A DNA stretch of 48,536 nt from Hymenobacteraceae bacterium (lineage in GTDB: Bacteria > Bacteroidota > Bacteroidia > Cytophagales > Flexibacteraceae). The notes under the pieces were generated by a model, which was not told the DNA's origin, did not search any database, and saw only the letters and a program-made list of their open reading frames with translations. The stretch spans positions 1-48,536 of the forward strand of contig CANHCT010000004.1 of the NCBI GenBank assembly GCA_947459175.1. Direction: 5' to 3'. The position numbers were made by a program, and so were the translations under genes. Below are positions 5,721-14,992 of the stretch, piece after piece; positions within the stretch are counted from its first letter, which is position 1; each line of letters begins with the position of its first letter.

Positions 5721-8198
5721 TCAGACGGGGTCCACATCCAATATCCACTGTACCCCCGGTAAGGTTTTTTCCACCTGCAGTTGCCATACTTCCGCTTTTA
5801 CCATTTGCTTTACCCTTGCAGCCGAAATACCCTCCGGAATTTTGATCATCACATTGAAAATAAACTGATTGCGCAATCGGGAAATCGGCGGAATCTCCGG
5901 CCCGAATACCATCTGAGGCCCCAGTTTCGGCATCAGCCGAAGGGTAAGTTCGAGGGCTGCCTTTCCCGCATTTTCCTGGTTTTTGTGGCGGGTGGTGATT
6001 TTTATCAGCTTCGAAAAGGGCGGAAACTGAAAATCTTTCCGGTGCAAAATTTCAGCTTCATAAAACAAAATCAATTCACCTTTGGCCACCATGGTGTAGA
6101 TGGGGTGGTAGGGTTTACTGGTTTGCACCATCACCAGGCCCTTGTGTTTTCTTCTGCCCGCCCTGCCCGAAATTTGGCTGAGCAACTGAAAAGTCCGCTC
6201 ATTGGCCCTGAAGTCCGGGTAATGCAAAACCCTGTCGATGTCGAACACAGAAACGAAGGTAACATCCTCGAAATCAAGTCCTTTTGTTACCATTTGGGTG
6301 CCCACCAGGGCATCGAGGTCGTGGTTGCGCATTTGGCTGAGCAACTGCTCGTAGCTTTTGCGGCTGGAGGTGGTATCCTGGTCCATGCGGGCTACCCGCA
6401 TGCCGGGCAGCAATTGCATGAGCGATTCTTCCAGTTTTTCGGTGCCATAGCCCACCGTTTGCACCTGTACCGAGCCACAGGCCGGACAACTTTTGGGAAT
6501 GGCATCGGAATGGCCGCAGTAGTGGCAACTGATTTTCTTTTTGGATTGGTGGTAGGTGAGCGAAACATCGCAATTGGGGCAATAGGCAATCCAGCCGCAG
6601 TCTTTGCACTGCAGGTAGGGGGCATATCCACGCCGATTCTGAAAAATGATGGATTGGCGGCCTTCGTCTTTTGTGCTTTGAATCTTGTCGAGTACCAGGG
6701 TAGAAAAATCCAGTTTTACCTTCAGGGTCTTTTCGGCCTGCTTCATGTCTATGTACTCAATATCAGGCAGTTCTGCCCCTCCGAATCGCTCCGTCAGGGA
6801 TACAAAGTGCCATTTGCCATAGCGGGCTTTGTAGTAGCTTTCTACCGAAGGTGTGGCCGAACCCAGCAATACTTTGGCCTGATAGAGAGAGGCCAGATAA
6901 ATTCCCGCATCCCGGCCATGGTAGCGGGGAGGGGGCTCGGCCTGCTTGTAGGAAGCGTCGTGTTCTTCGTCCACTATGAGCAGGCCCAGATGATGGAAGG
7001 GCAGAAAAATAGCCGACCGTACGCCCACCACAATTTGCAATTTTCCGGAGTCGGCACCTTCCCATACTTCCATTCTTTCGGGAAGGGAAGATTTGGAATG
7101 AAATACCCCAAGGCGGTCACCAAAAACCAGGCGCAGGCGGTATACAATCTGAACCGAAATGGCGATTTCGGGTAACATGAGGAGGCATTGCTTGCCTTCA
7201 GCTATCGTTTTGGTAATAAGGGAGATGTAAATTTCCGTTTTGCCGCTTCCGGTTACCCCAAGCAGCAATACCGGTTTGTTTACGGCAAATCCGGCCAGGG
7301 TTTGTTCGAGGGCTGTTTGCTGTGCTGCCGACAGTTCGGATGGCGGTGGCAAGTCTGCTGTTTCCTCATAAAATGGTTTGATTCTGACTTTTTCAGAAAC
7401 CAAAATGCCCTTGCGGATCAGTTTGAGGAGAATTTTTTTGTCGTCCTCCGAAAGCTGCAAATCTGTTTTTCTGATTTTCCATGATGTGTGTTCGGGATCC
7501 GAGAAGCCTGTTTTACTTAAAAATTTAAGCATAAAAGCCTCTTCATCAGGTCTGTTGGCCAGCATATCGAAGCATTTTTCAATGGCTTCTTCGCTTTGGA
7601 ATTTCTCCGGCAGGCCTATCCGGATTTCGGTGCGGGGCTTATATTGATCCGGCAGTTCGTCAAAAATGAGGACCTTGTTTTCGCTCTGCCATTTCCTGAA
7701 AATGCGCATCCAGGTGCCGGGTTTGGGGAGTGCTTTCAGCAAATCGGCCAGCGATACTTTGTGCTGCTTTTCCAGAAGGGTGAAAACCCAGATTTCTTCG
7801 CTTCCGAGTTCCTCCCGTTTCCAGTCAAAATCCGGATGAATTTGCATAAACGATTCCGAACTGAGCCGGAACGGTGCCGGAATGGCCGCCAGCAGCACTT
7901 CCCCTATGGTACACATGTAGTAGCCCGCCATCCATTCCAGAAACTGCATCCGCAAATTCGAGATAAAGGGCTGTTCATCAATGATTTCTATTACATGTTT
8001 CACCTCATAGGTCTTGGGTACTTCCTTAGCTTCTGCCCAAATGATGCCGGTGTAGAGTTTTTTTCCTTTCAGGGGTACCACCACCCGCATCCCTGGTTTC
8101 GGCACAATGGGCCCGGAGTAACGGTAGGTGAGGGTCGCCGGCAGGGCAAGGGGGATGGCCACCTCCAGCAAAAAATCGGACTCGTTTAGTAAAGACAT
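5721..8198 (-). CDS. priA: Primosomal protein N', replication restart helicase PriA
   Basis: The 825-residue protein has the full PriA architecture: an N-terminal 3'-DNA-binding domain, a superfamily 2 helicase core with Walker A GVTGSGKT (314-321) and a DEEH box, and paired-cysteine zinc motifs (CKDCG, CPNC, CHYCG, CPACG) inserted in the core. A C-terminal domain follows. PriA recognises stalled or collapsed replication forks and reloads the replicative helicase. The length is typical for Bacteroidota. Its ATG (8198-8196) shares one base with the stop of the upstream glycosyltransferase, so the two are probably translationally coupled although unrelated in function. Confidence 0.97.
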   Translation of the reverse strand: MSLLNESDFLLEVAIPLALPATLTYRYSGPIVPKPGMRVVVPLKGKKLYTGIIWAEAKEVPKTYEVKHVIEIIDEQPFISNLRMQFLEWMAGYYMCTIGEVLLAAIPAPFRLSSESFMQIHPDFDWKREELGSEEIWVFTLLEKQHKVSLADLLKALPKPGTWMRIFRKWQSENKVLIFDELPDQYKPRTEIRIGLPEKFQSEEAIEKCFDMLANRPDEEAFMLKFLSKTGFSDPEHTSWKIRKTDLQLSEDDKKILLKLIRKGILVSEKVRIKPFYEETADLPPPSELSAAQQTALEQTLAGFAVNKPVLLLGVTGSGKTEIYISLITKTIAEGKQCLLMLPEIAISVQIVYRLRLVFGDRLGVFHSKSSLPERMEVWEGADSGKLQIVVGVRSAIFLPFHHLGLLIVDEEHDASYKQAEPPPRYHGRDAGIYLASLYQAKVLLGSATPSVESYYKARYGKWHFVSLTERFGGAELPDIEYIDMKQAEKTLKVKLDFSTLVLDKIQSTKDEGRQSIIFQNRRGYAPYLQCKDCGWIAYCPNCDVSLTYHQSKKKISCHYCGHSDAIPKSCPACGSVQVQTVGYGTEKLEESLMQLLPGMRVARMDQDTTSSRKSYEQLLSQMRNHDLDALVGTQMVTKGLDFEDVTFVSVFDIDRVLHYPDFRANERTFQLLSQISGRAGRRKHKGLVMVQTSKPYHPIYTMVAKGELILFYEAEILHRKDFQFPPFSKLIKITTRHKNQENAGKAALELTLRLMPKLGPQMVFGPEIPPISRLRNQFIFNVMIKIPEGISAARVKQMVKAEVWQLQVEKTLPGVQWILDVDPV

Positions 8199-9208
8199 CA
8201 GCCGGCCGTTAGATAATTTTCGATGGCTTCCTGAATAAATTTCTGTAAATCAGCCGATTGGATATCCTGTTTTTGCATGCAATCAAAGTGATTCCGGGGG
8301 CAGCTGTTGTAGCCGATTTTGGAACATGGCCTGCATGAAAGTCCGTTTACCTCCATGTTGAAGTGTGCCGTGCGGAAGGGTGCCATGCCCAGTTTGGGGC
8401 TGGTATTTCCCCATATGGCTACAATCGGTTTTTGAAAAGCTGCCGCAATGTGCATCATGCCGGTATCGTGGCTCAGCACCAAAGCCGATTGGCGGATGAG
8501 GTGGGCCGAGCCTCCTATGGAAAACAAACCGGCAGCATTCCATATTTTTTTTCCAAGTTTCTTCAGGTTTTCGGAGAGTTGCCAGCCATTTTCCATGTCT
8601 TCTTTTCCTCCCACAATTACCATGGGAAGGGGTATTTTTTTTCCCAGTTCAATCCACTTTGAAGCGGGCATTTTTTTGGTGAAATGGGTTCCTCCGATGG
8701 ACAGTACCACATAGGGGCTTCCTTTGATTTCCTCCGGAAATTCTTCAGCATCAGGGAGATCGCAATCGCAGGGGTAAAATTCAAGGCCTTGCCCGTCGTC
8801 CTTCACTCCCAGGGACTTTGTGGTTTCCAGATAGCGTTGCACGATGTGGATATCGGGCATCCGGTCCATTTTCAGATTTACCCACAGCCATTTTTTTATA
8901 TTCAGTTTGTCGAACGAAAAAGAAGGCTTGAAAAGCATCATCTTCACCCGGAGGCTCCTGAGATTGTGGTGCAGGTCTATCACCACATCGTAGTTTTCTT
9001 TACGGAGTTCGGCAATGGTGTGCCGCAGCACTTTGTCAGCTGCTACTATTTTGGTAATGTGCGGATTATGCTCAAGAAGTCCGGCAAATCTCTTTTTGGT
9101 TAAAAAATGGATTTCAGCTCCGGGAATCTGGTTTTTCAGACAACGAAGCACCGGTGAAGTGAGCACAATGTCGCCAATGGAGGAGAAGCGGATGACCAGA
9201 ATTTTCAC
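8198..9208 (-). CDS. Glycosyltransferase family 9 (heptosyltransferase-like)
   Basis: The 336-residue protein has the GT-B fold hallmarks of ADP-heptose:LPS heptosyltransferases. These are an N-terminal RFSSIGDIVL motif, the conserved SHDTGMMHIAAAF segment of the C-terminal nucleotide-sugar domain, and WGNTSP beyond it. A cysteine-rich patch (SCRPCSKIG) near the C-terminus is common in the family. It probably adds a sugar to the lipopolysaccharide core at the inner face of the cytoplasmic membrane. The start is taken as GTG at 9208, since the protein then begins directly at the first Rossmann strand. A TTG at 9277 would add 23 residues of unlikely sequence. The stop is fused to the priA start. 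Confidence 0.88.
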   Translation of the reverse strand: MKILVIRFSSIGDIVLTSPVLRCLKNQIPGAEIHFLTKKRFAGLLEHNPHITKIVAADKVLRHTIAELRKENYDVVIDLHHNLRSLRVKMMLFKPSFSFDKLNIKKWLWVNLKMDRMPDIHIVQRYLETTKSLGVKDDGQGLEFYPCDCDLPDAEEFPEEIKGSPYVVLSIGGTHFTKKMPASKWIELGKKIPLPMVIVGGKEDMENGWQLSENLKKLGKKIWNAAGLFSIGGSAHLIRQSALVLSHDTGMMHIAAAFQKPIVAIWGNTSPKLGMAPFRTAHFNMEVNGLSCRPCSKIGYNSCPRNHFDCMQKQDIQSADLQKFIQEAIENYLTAG

Positions 9209-9311
9209 TCCTGCAAAAGAAAAACTTTCGGGGCAATAATTCACCCGGAAATACTGAAAATGCCGGCCACGCCCCAAACTTCAGGGTTAAGTCCGAAAAG
9301 CAGAATAATGG

Positions 9312-9566
9312 TCAGTCGCTGCTGCCGGCTCCGGCTCTGCTTTCCAGTAAGGGGTCCAGTTTTTGGGTGATGATATAGTAAATCCCATAGAATAGGAAAC
9401 CCGGAACCGGAACCAGATAAACGAGGAAGGAGGGGTCCTCCATTTCACCCATCAGGTAAAAGGTGGTAAGAATGGCCGCAGTAAATCCTGCCAGATAGAG
9501 GGCGAAGCAGTAAAAAACGGAGGGCCATACCCAGTTTTTGAACTTCAGTTGCGATTGTTTTTTCAT
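9312..9566 (-). CDS. Small two-span membrane protein, unknown function
   Basis: The 84-residue product starts with a basic KKQ segment and has two hydrophobic stretches, about residues 15-36 and 47-66, joined by an acidic loop (GEMEDP). I do not recognise a family. It lies about 100 bp upstream of the GT9 gene on the same strand and could be co-transcribed. Coding potential is supported by a good ATG, the coherent membrane pattern and no competing frame. Homologues would be needed to confirm it. Confidence 0.55.
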   Translation of the reverse strand: MKKQSQLKFKNWVWPSVFYCFALYLAGFTAAILTTFYLMGEMEDPSFLVYLVPVPGFLFYGIYYIITQKLDPLLESRAGAGSSD

Positions 9567-9816
9567 TTTTTGTGCGGTTTCAGGTGGTAAAGTGCTGGCT
9601 CATGCCGGCTTATGTCATGTCAAACTTCTGAATTAAATTTCACTTTTAAAAGAAATATATATAAATATTTTTAGAAAAAGGTTTGGTACTCTGAAAGGTT
9701 TTGGGTGAATTTTTTCTGTTTTTCTGCCTGAAGACCCTAATTTTGTACCCTCAGGATATGAATCTGCCTGCAGGGCCGTGTAAGAAATTTTCCATTATTT
9801 TGAACTTAAACTTCCC

Positions 9817-10974
9817 TTGAAAAAGCTGATTTCCAACCGGGTATGCATTCTCACCATCGGCGATGAGATTCTTTTTGGCCAGATTACCGATACCAATTCG
9901 GCTTTTCTTGCTTCCAGCCTTTCCGCAGCCGGACTGGAAGTGGTAATGAAACTGGTGGCCGGCGATACCCGGGAGCGTATTCTGGATGCCTTTGCCCTGG
10001 GCTTTGAACGGGCTGATATTCTGGTGATTACCGGTGGATTGGGACCTACCTCCGACGACCTGACAAAGCCCCTGCTGGCCCATTGGTTTCATGACCGTTT
10101 GGAACTCCGGCAGCAGGCACTCGACCATCTGGAGGTGCTCATGAAAAAGCGGGGCCGCGAAATGTCGGAAATGACCCGTTCCCAGGCTTTTCTTCCGCTT
10201 AAAGCCGAATACCTTGAAAATGAAATCGGTACCGCCCCCGGTATGTGGATTCAGGAAAACGGCAAAGTGGCGGTAGCCTTGCCCGGCGTGCCCTATGAAA
10301 TGAAAAATTTGGTGCTTCGTCAGGTTTTGCCCCGATTGCAGGAAAGGGTTGGTCTCAGACCAGCAGTGCATGCCTGGTTTCGCACAGTGGGAATACCTGA
10401 GTCGCAGCTCGCCCAAAAAATAGCAGGCTGGGAAAAGCAACTCCCGCCGGACCTGAAACTGGCCTACCTCCCTTCCGGTGGTCAGGTAAAACTGCGCCTG
10501 ACAGGTCAGGGCGATGACCTTCGGGAAACGGAAGCCTTGGTGAAGAAAGAGGCCGATAAACTTTTTCCGCTCATCGCTTCGGATGTGTATGCCCGGGAAG
10601 ACATGGAACTGGAGGAGGTGGTTTGTCCCATGATGATTTCGGGCGGATACGATTTTTTTGCAGAGGATGAACTGAGCAAGGGAAGGCTGAATAGCATGGT
10701 CCTCCGGGTGCCGGGCATGGAGAAAAGGATAAAGCCTGTATCTGAGGCTGTTCACTGCCCAAAAGGCATTCTGCTCCGGATGGTTCCCGGCCCGGAAGAG
10801 GCGGACCATCCCACGCAGGTGATAGAATTGATGGAGGTAAACGGCGGAATCATCCGACCGGCAGAGAAAAAGTTGATGCGCATCTTCCAACAGCCGGAGA
10901 TCAACCAAAATATGGTGTCGCTGCAGGCGCTGAACATGGTTCGCTTGTGGATTTTAGGGCAAAAGGCAAAATAA
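9817..10974 (+). CDS. cinA: CinA family protein with degenerate amidase domain
   Basis: The 385-residue protein has a clear N-terminal MoaB/CinA-type domain: TIGDEILFGQITDTN near residue 13, ITGGLGPTSDD and ALPGVPYEMK. This half acts on nucleotide substrates such as ADP-ribose in studied CinA proteins. The C-terminal half should be a PncC-like nicotinamide mononucleotide deamidase with an AESCTGG active-site loop. The aligned stretch reads FFAEDELSKGR, so the nucleophilic serine is lost, and the GGVxxY and TGIAGP motifs are missing or altered. The protein is about 30 residues shorter than full CinA. The frame is intact, so this looks like stable decay rather than a fresh mutation. Start is a TTG at 9817, giving the usual distance to the first strand. 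Confidence 0.88.
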   Translation: MKKLISNRVCILTIGDEILFGQITDTNSAFLASSLSAAGLEVVMKLVAGDTRERILDAFALGFERADILVITGGLGPTSDDLTKPLLAHWFHDRLELRQQALDHLEVLMKKRGREMSEMTRSQAFLPLKAEYLENEIGTAPGMWIQENGKVAVALPGVPYEMKNLVLRQVLPRLQERVGLRPAVHAWFRTVGIPESQLAQKIAGWEKQLPPDLKLAYLPSGGQVKLRLTGQGDDLRETEALVKKEADKLFPLIASDVYAREDMELEEVVCPMMISGGYDFFAEDELSKGRLNSMVLRVPGMEKRIKPVSEAVHCPKGILLRMVPGPEEADHPTQVIELMEVNGGIIRPAEKKLMRIFQQPEINQNMVSLQALNMVRLWILGQKAK

Positions 10975-11060
10975 GCCCCGTAAAAACAGTCAAAAATGCC
11001 TAAAATTGCGCCCTGCCTTTTATACACCTTAACAGAAAATAAAAAACTCTTTTTTTAGAA

Positions 11061-12356
11061 ATGGCTCAAGTTCAAATGGTTATGCCCAAAATGGGGGAAA
11101 GCATTATGGAGGGTACCATACTCAATTGGCTTAAAAAAGTGGGCGACAAAATCGAACAGGACGAATCTGTGCTCGAAGTTGCCACCGATAAAGTAGATAC
11201 CGAAGTGCCTTCCACCCATGCTGGTGTGATAGTGGAAATTTTGGCCAAAGAGGGCGATGTAGTGCCCATCGGCAAGCCCATTCTTGTAATCGAAACAGAG
11301 GGCAGTGCAGTTGCTTCAAGCCCTTCACCCGCTCAAAGTCTGGCTTCTGTTCCGGTTGCTCCGAACGGTATTGCATCGGCCGAGGTGGTTGCTCAGTTGA
11401 CTTCCCCTGTGTTGCAGGCTGCTCCGGCCTCCTCCTCTTCCGATAAATTTTATTCTCCTCTGGTAAAGAATATTGCCAAAGCAGAACGCATCAGTTTCCA
11501 GGAATTGGATCAAATCAACGGTACCGGCAAAGACAAGCGGGTAACCAAGAACGACCTGATTTCCTATCTCCAAAACCGCAAATCGGCTGCTGCAGCTCCC
11601 CTGGCGCCGGCTCCGCAAGTGGCCGCTCCCGCCCGTTCGTTTTCGGGCGATGTGGAAATCGTGGAGATGGACCGCATGCGCAAAATGATTGCCCAGCGCA
11701 TGGTCGACAGCAAGCGCATTTCTCCCCATGTTACCTCTTTTGTGGAAGCCGATGTGACCAATCTGGCCATATGGAGAAACAAAATGAAAGGCGAGTTCCA
11801 GAAAAAATACGGACAGACCCTCACTTTTACTCCCATTTTTCTGGAAGCGGTAATCAAAGCCCTGCGTGACTACCCGATGATGAATGCCTCTGTTGACGGC
11901 GACCGCATCATTGTAAAAAAAGACATCAACATCGGGATGGCTGTGGCCTTGCCTTCCGGCAACCTCATTGTGCCTGTAATTAAAAAAGCAGATCAGTATA
12001 ACCTGCTGGGCCTCACCGAAAAAGTAAACGATCTGGCCAACCGGGCAAGGGAAAATAAACTGAGTCCCGACGACCTGTCCGACGGCACCTACACCGTTTC
12101 CAATGTGGGCTCTTTTGGAAATGTGATGGGTACACCCATCATCCTGCAGCCGCAAATTGGCATTCTCGCCCTGGGTGCAGTACGTAAAAAACCGGCTGTC
12201 ATCGAAACTCCGCAGGGGGATACGCTGGGCATCCGGCATATGATGTTCCTTTCGCACAGCTACGACCACCGCGTGGTAGATGGTTCACTCGGCGGCATGT
12301 TTGTGCGCCGGGTAGCCGATTATCTGGAGCAGTTCGAGATCGACCGGAAGCTGTAA
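11061..12356 (+). CDS. Dihydrolipoamide acyltransferase, E2 of a 2-oxoacid dehydrogenase complex
   Basis: The 431-residue protein has one N-terminal lipoyl domain (residues 1-78, lipoyl lysine K44 in TDKVDTE). An Ala/Pro/Ser linker follows, then a peripheral-subunit-binding domain (about 131-170) and a catalytic core. The catalytic His403 and Asp407 lie in HRVVDG. E2 transfers an acyl group from lipoamide to CoA. One lipoyl domain and the general layout fit branched-chain or 2-oxoglutarate/pyruvate complexes; the substrate cannot be chosen by eye. No E1 or E3 genes are adjacent. A promoter-like TAAAATTG sits at 11001-11008 and a terminator follows at 12386. Confidence 0.93.
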   Translation: MAQVQMVMPKMGESIMEGTILNWLKKVGDKIEQDESVLEVATDKVDTEVPSTHAGVIVEILAKEGDVVPIGKPILVIETEGSAVASSPSPAQSLASVPVAPNGIASAEVVAQLTSPVLQAAPASSSSDKFYSPLVKNIAKAERISFQELDQINGTGKDKRVTKNDLISYLQNRKSAAAAPLAPAPQVAAPARSFSGDVEIVEMDRMRKMIAQRMVDSKRISPHVTSFVEADVTNLAIWRNKMKGEFQKKYGQTLTFTPIFLEAVIKALRDYPMMNASVDGDRIIVKKDINIGMAVALPSGNLIVPVIKKADQYNLLGLTEKVNDLANRARENKLSPDDLSDGTYTVSNVGSFGNVMGTPIILQPQIGILALGAVRKKPAVIETPQGDTLGIRHMMFLSHSYDHRVVDGSLGGMFVRRVADYLEQFEIDRKL

Positions 12357-12385
12357 GCACGGCGGCCACTTTTTCTTATCTCACC

Positions 12386-12410
12386 AAAGCCTGTGAAAAC
12401 AGGTTTTTTT
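12386..12410 (+). terminator. Rho-independent terminator after the E2 gene
   Basis: CCTGT (12390-12394) and ACAGG (12399-12403) pair around a GAAA loop, followed by seven T. Flanking AAAG can pair partly into the T run and lengthen the stem. Confidence 0.8.
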
Positions 12411-12485
12411 GTTGGAAACAAAGGGCCATTTCTGCGGCATGGTTTTTGACCTTCCGGCATCAGGTTTTGTGCTTGATATCAGCCA

Positions 12486-12520
12486 TTTGACCCATTTATC
12501 AGGTAAAAAAGTTATCTTTG
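12486..12520 (+). promoter_or_regulatory. Promoter of the L,D-transpeptidase pair
   Basis: TATCTTTG at 12513-12520 is an exact match to the Bacteroidota -7 box TAnnTTTG. TTTG lies at 12486-12489, a slightly long 23-bp spacer. The box ends 4 nt before the ATG at 12525, so transcription should begin at or next to the start codon. Confidence 0.6.
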
Positions 12521-12524
12521 CCAT

Positions 12525-13175
12525 ATGTTCATTTTCCTGTATCTGTATCTGACCTGCTTTTCTGCGTTTCATCCCTCGCCTGCAGGCCGGTTGGAAAAAG
12601 TGGCACCCGATTCCATCAAGGTCATGTACAGAGCCTGCGGGGCCAGTCGACATATTCCTTTTTCCTTGTTCAAAAAATCGGTGAAGGGATTTTTGAAATT
12701 TCAGCCCCGCAAATCCATCCTGGCCATAGCCGATATGAGTAAGCCCTCAGACCAAAAGCGCCTTTTTGTTTTTGATCTGAAGGAAAGAAAAATGCTGGAA
12801 GCGACCTGGGTGGCCCATGGCAGAAATTCAGGAATGAGAAAAGCCCGGCTTTTTTCCAATAAACCAAACTCATACCAAACCAGTCCGGGATTTTATCTGG
12901 TTGGAAATCAAATTTATAGCCCAAAGCATGGACAGGCTCTCGTGCTTGACGGATTGGAAAAAGGCATCAACGACAAGGCCCGCCAAAGAGAAATCATCAT
13001 GCACGGAGCCGAATATGTAGCTGAAGATTTTATCCGAAAATATGGCCGCTGCGGCCGCAGCCATGGTTGCCCCGCCGTTGCCCCGGAAATGATCAAAAAA
13101 CTGGCCCCCGTTCTGCAGGGAGGTAGTCTTTTGTATATCCATGCGGCAGGGAAATTTTCGGATTCAGCAGATTGA
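12525..13175 (+). CDS. Murein L,D-transpeptidase catalytic domain protein
   Basis: The 216-residue protein starts with a hydrophobic export signal (about residues 1-14, with a possible lipobox cysteine at 11). It contains the short variant YkuD-like domain: HGAEYV around His160 and a GRSHGCPA motif with catalytic Cys182. Proteins of this type form or remodel 3-3 peptidoglycan cross-links in the periplasm, or attach proteins to the wall. The stop TGA overlaps the TTG start of the next gene, also an L,D-transpeptidase, so both are probably made together. Which activity it has (cross-linking, carboxypeptidase or anchoring) cannot be told. Confidence 0.87.
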   Translation: MFIFLYLYLTCFSAFHPSPAGRLEKVAPDSIKVMYRACGASRHIPFSLFKKSVKGFLKFQPRKSILAIADMSKPSDQKRLFVFDLKERKMLEATWVAHGRNSGMRKARLFSNKPNSYQTSPGFYLVGNQIYSPKHGQALVLDGLEKGINDKARQREIIMHGAEYVAEDFIRKYGRCGRSHGCPAVAPEMIKKLAPVLQGGSLLYIHAAGKFSDSAD

Positions 13176-14854
13176 AAAAGCAGTCATTTGTCAGGCGGGT
13201 CTTCCGTTTTTGCTTCGGCTTTCTTGTATTGCTTTCTGCCTGTCAGTCCGAAAAGGCAGACCGCCTGGCCGAAGCCCCGCCGGCTAATCCGCCCGACAGC
13301 ATTTATTTTTCTGAAGAAAAATTTTCGCTCCTCAGCCTCGACAGCAACCGGCTTTTCCGCTTTCTCGATTCTTCTGCTGAGCCACCTTCCGGAAAAAAAG
13401 CCCTGATTACCTTTTACCGCAAAAGAAACTTTCAGTTTGCCTGGTTGGAAAAGGGATCCATAAGTCCGGCAGCGCAGGATTTTTTTCTGCAATACCGCGG
13501 TTTCCTCAGCGACTATTCCGACACCTTGCTACCCGACCCGGTTTTGGATTCTTTGCTCTACCAATTGGCCTCCGATGGTTTTGAAAAACAAGGACAAGGC
13601 CCTCTGGAAGAGCTGGAGATGCGGCTTTCTCTCGCCTTTCTGCGCTATGCCCGAAAGGAGTTTACAGGGCTGATAGACAGACCTGAATTGCTGAATTGGC
13701 ACATTCCCAAGTACAAAAAAAACTATCCGGCCCTGCTGGATTCGCTGGCAGCCGGCAAACGCCCGGGCAATTTTATGGAGCCGGTCAATGCCTATTATAC
13801 CAGCCTGAAAGCCGCTTTGGGTCAATATAAAAGACTGGAACAATCGGGGCAATGGCCCAAAGTGCCGGATTGGAATCCCCCGCCCGGAGCCAAATCCATG
13901 GATCTCAGGGCAGTTTGGCTGAAGAAATGCCTTTTGCTCGCCGGCGATCTCCGGCCTGCCGACACCCTTACAGCTACCGACTCCGCTGTAGCCGGCGCTC
14001 TCCGGAGTTTTCAGAATCGGATGGGTTTACCGGAAACCGGGCAAGCCGATCAGGCGACCATCGAACAGATGCGGGTGCCCCTCCGGAAAAGGCTCAGGCA
14101 GATCATGGTGAATCTGGAACGGATGCGCTGGCTTCCCGAAAAAATTAAAGGCGACTTTCTGTTGGTCAACATCCCCGAATTTACACTCCATGTTTTCAGA
14201 GACGGCAATCCAATTTGGGATTCGAAGCTGGTGGTGGGCAAGCAGGCGAGTAAGACCCAGATATTCAGAGGGAAAATATCCCACATCATCCTCAATCCCA
14301 TCTGGTCTCTGCCTCCGGGGATTATCAAAAAGGAAATCCTGCCCGGCATAAAAAAACATCCCGATTATCTGAGGCGACACCACATGCAGGTTTTTTCCGG
14401 CAGCAGCCGGGTGAATGCCGCCCGAATCAACTGGCACCGTTACACCAACCGGATTCCCTACAGCATCCGGCAGATGCCGGGTCCGGATAATCCTTTGGGA
14501 AGAATTAAATTCCTCTTTCCCAATTCATTTTGGATTTTTCTCCACGACTCCAACGAACCCTGGTTTTTTGATGCCCGGAAACGCACATTCAGCCACGGCT
14601 GCATTCGGATGGAGAAAGCAGAACAGCTGGCAGAATACCTCTTGAAAAAAAATGCGGGCATGACGGATATGCAGATCAGGAAAGCCCTAGGAGGAAAGAA
14701 GGAGGCCTATTACAAGTTGCGGAAGCAGGAACCCGTGTACATCATCTACCTTACGGCTTGGGTCGACGAAAGGGGAAAACTCAACTTCAGGCCCGATGTG
14801 TATGGTCGGGATGCCCTGTTGTACAAGGCTGTTTTCGGCAATTCGGGCGAGTAG
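13172..14854 (+). CDS. L,D-transpeptidase, YcbB/LdtD-type lipoprotein
   Basis: The 560-residue protein has a lipoprotein signal (LVLLSAC, lipid-modified Cys24). An N-terminal scaffold domain is followed by a peptidoglycan-binding-like segment near 270-300, then a YkuD catalytic domain with the HD..SHGCIR pattern (catalytic Cys477). This order matches E. coli YcbB (LdtD), which makes 3-3 cross-links. The C-terminal 80 or so residues close the catalytic domain, as in YcbB. The start is the TTG at 13172, which overlaps the previous stop by 4 bp and gives a proper signal peptide; no ATG is available nearby. Likely site of action is the periplasm, tethered to a membrane. Confidence 0.9.
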   Translation: MKKQSFVRRVFRFCFGFLVLLSACQSEKADRLAEAPPANPPDSIYFSEEKFSLLSLDSNRLFRFLDSSAEPPSGKKALITFYRKRNFQFAWLEKGSISPAAQDFFLQYRGFLSDYSDTLLPDPVLDSLLYQLASDGFEKQGQGPLEELEMRLSLAFLRYARKEFTGLIDRPELLNWHIPKYKKNYPALLDSLAAGKRPGNFMEPVNAYYTSLKAALGQYKRLEQSGQWPKVPDWNPPPGAKSMDLRAVWLKKCLLLAGDLRPADTLTATDSAVAGALRSFQNRMGLPETGQADQATIEQMRVPLRKRLRQIMVNLERMRWLPEKIKGDFLLVNIPEFTLHVFRDGNPIWDSKLVVGKQASKTQIFRGKISHIILNPIWSLPPGIIKKEILPGIKKHPDYLRRHHMQVFSGSSRVNAARINWHRYTNRIPYSIRQMPGPDNPLGRIKFLFPNSFWIFLHDSNEPWFFDARKRTFSHGCIRMEKAEQLAEYLLKKNAGMTDMQIRKALGGKKEAYYKLRKQEPVYIIYLTAWVDERGKLNFRPDVYGRDALLYKAVFGNSGE

Positions 14855-14992
14855 GAGAGGGCATAAGTTTCTGATCCGGGAAAGGCAGATATTGGGTTTC
14901 CGAAAACAGATCGGGCCGGATGTATGGTATATGGAGATACCTGCCCTTTACCATTTCATAGTTTTGGCTGTAATGATTTGCTTGCCCTTCGT

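Noticed and set aside
5781-7175. A 464-codon frame on the plus strand opposite priA
   Set aside because: priA has complete motifs in this region; the opposite frame has no recognisable domain and is explained by the codon bias of the real gene.
9751-10908. A 385-codon frame on the minus strand opposite cinA
   Set aside because: The CinA N-terminal motifs settle the strand, and the antisense product shows no family features.
10600-10974. Frameshift as the cause of the decayed CinA amidase domain
   Set aside because: No other frame in this stretch restores the AESCTGG or TGIAGP motifs, and alignable remnants such as RVPG remain in the main frame.
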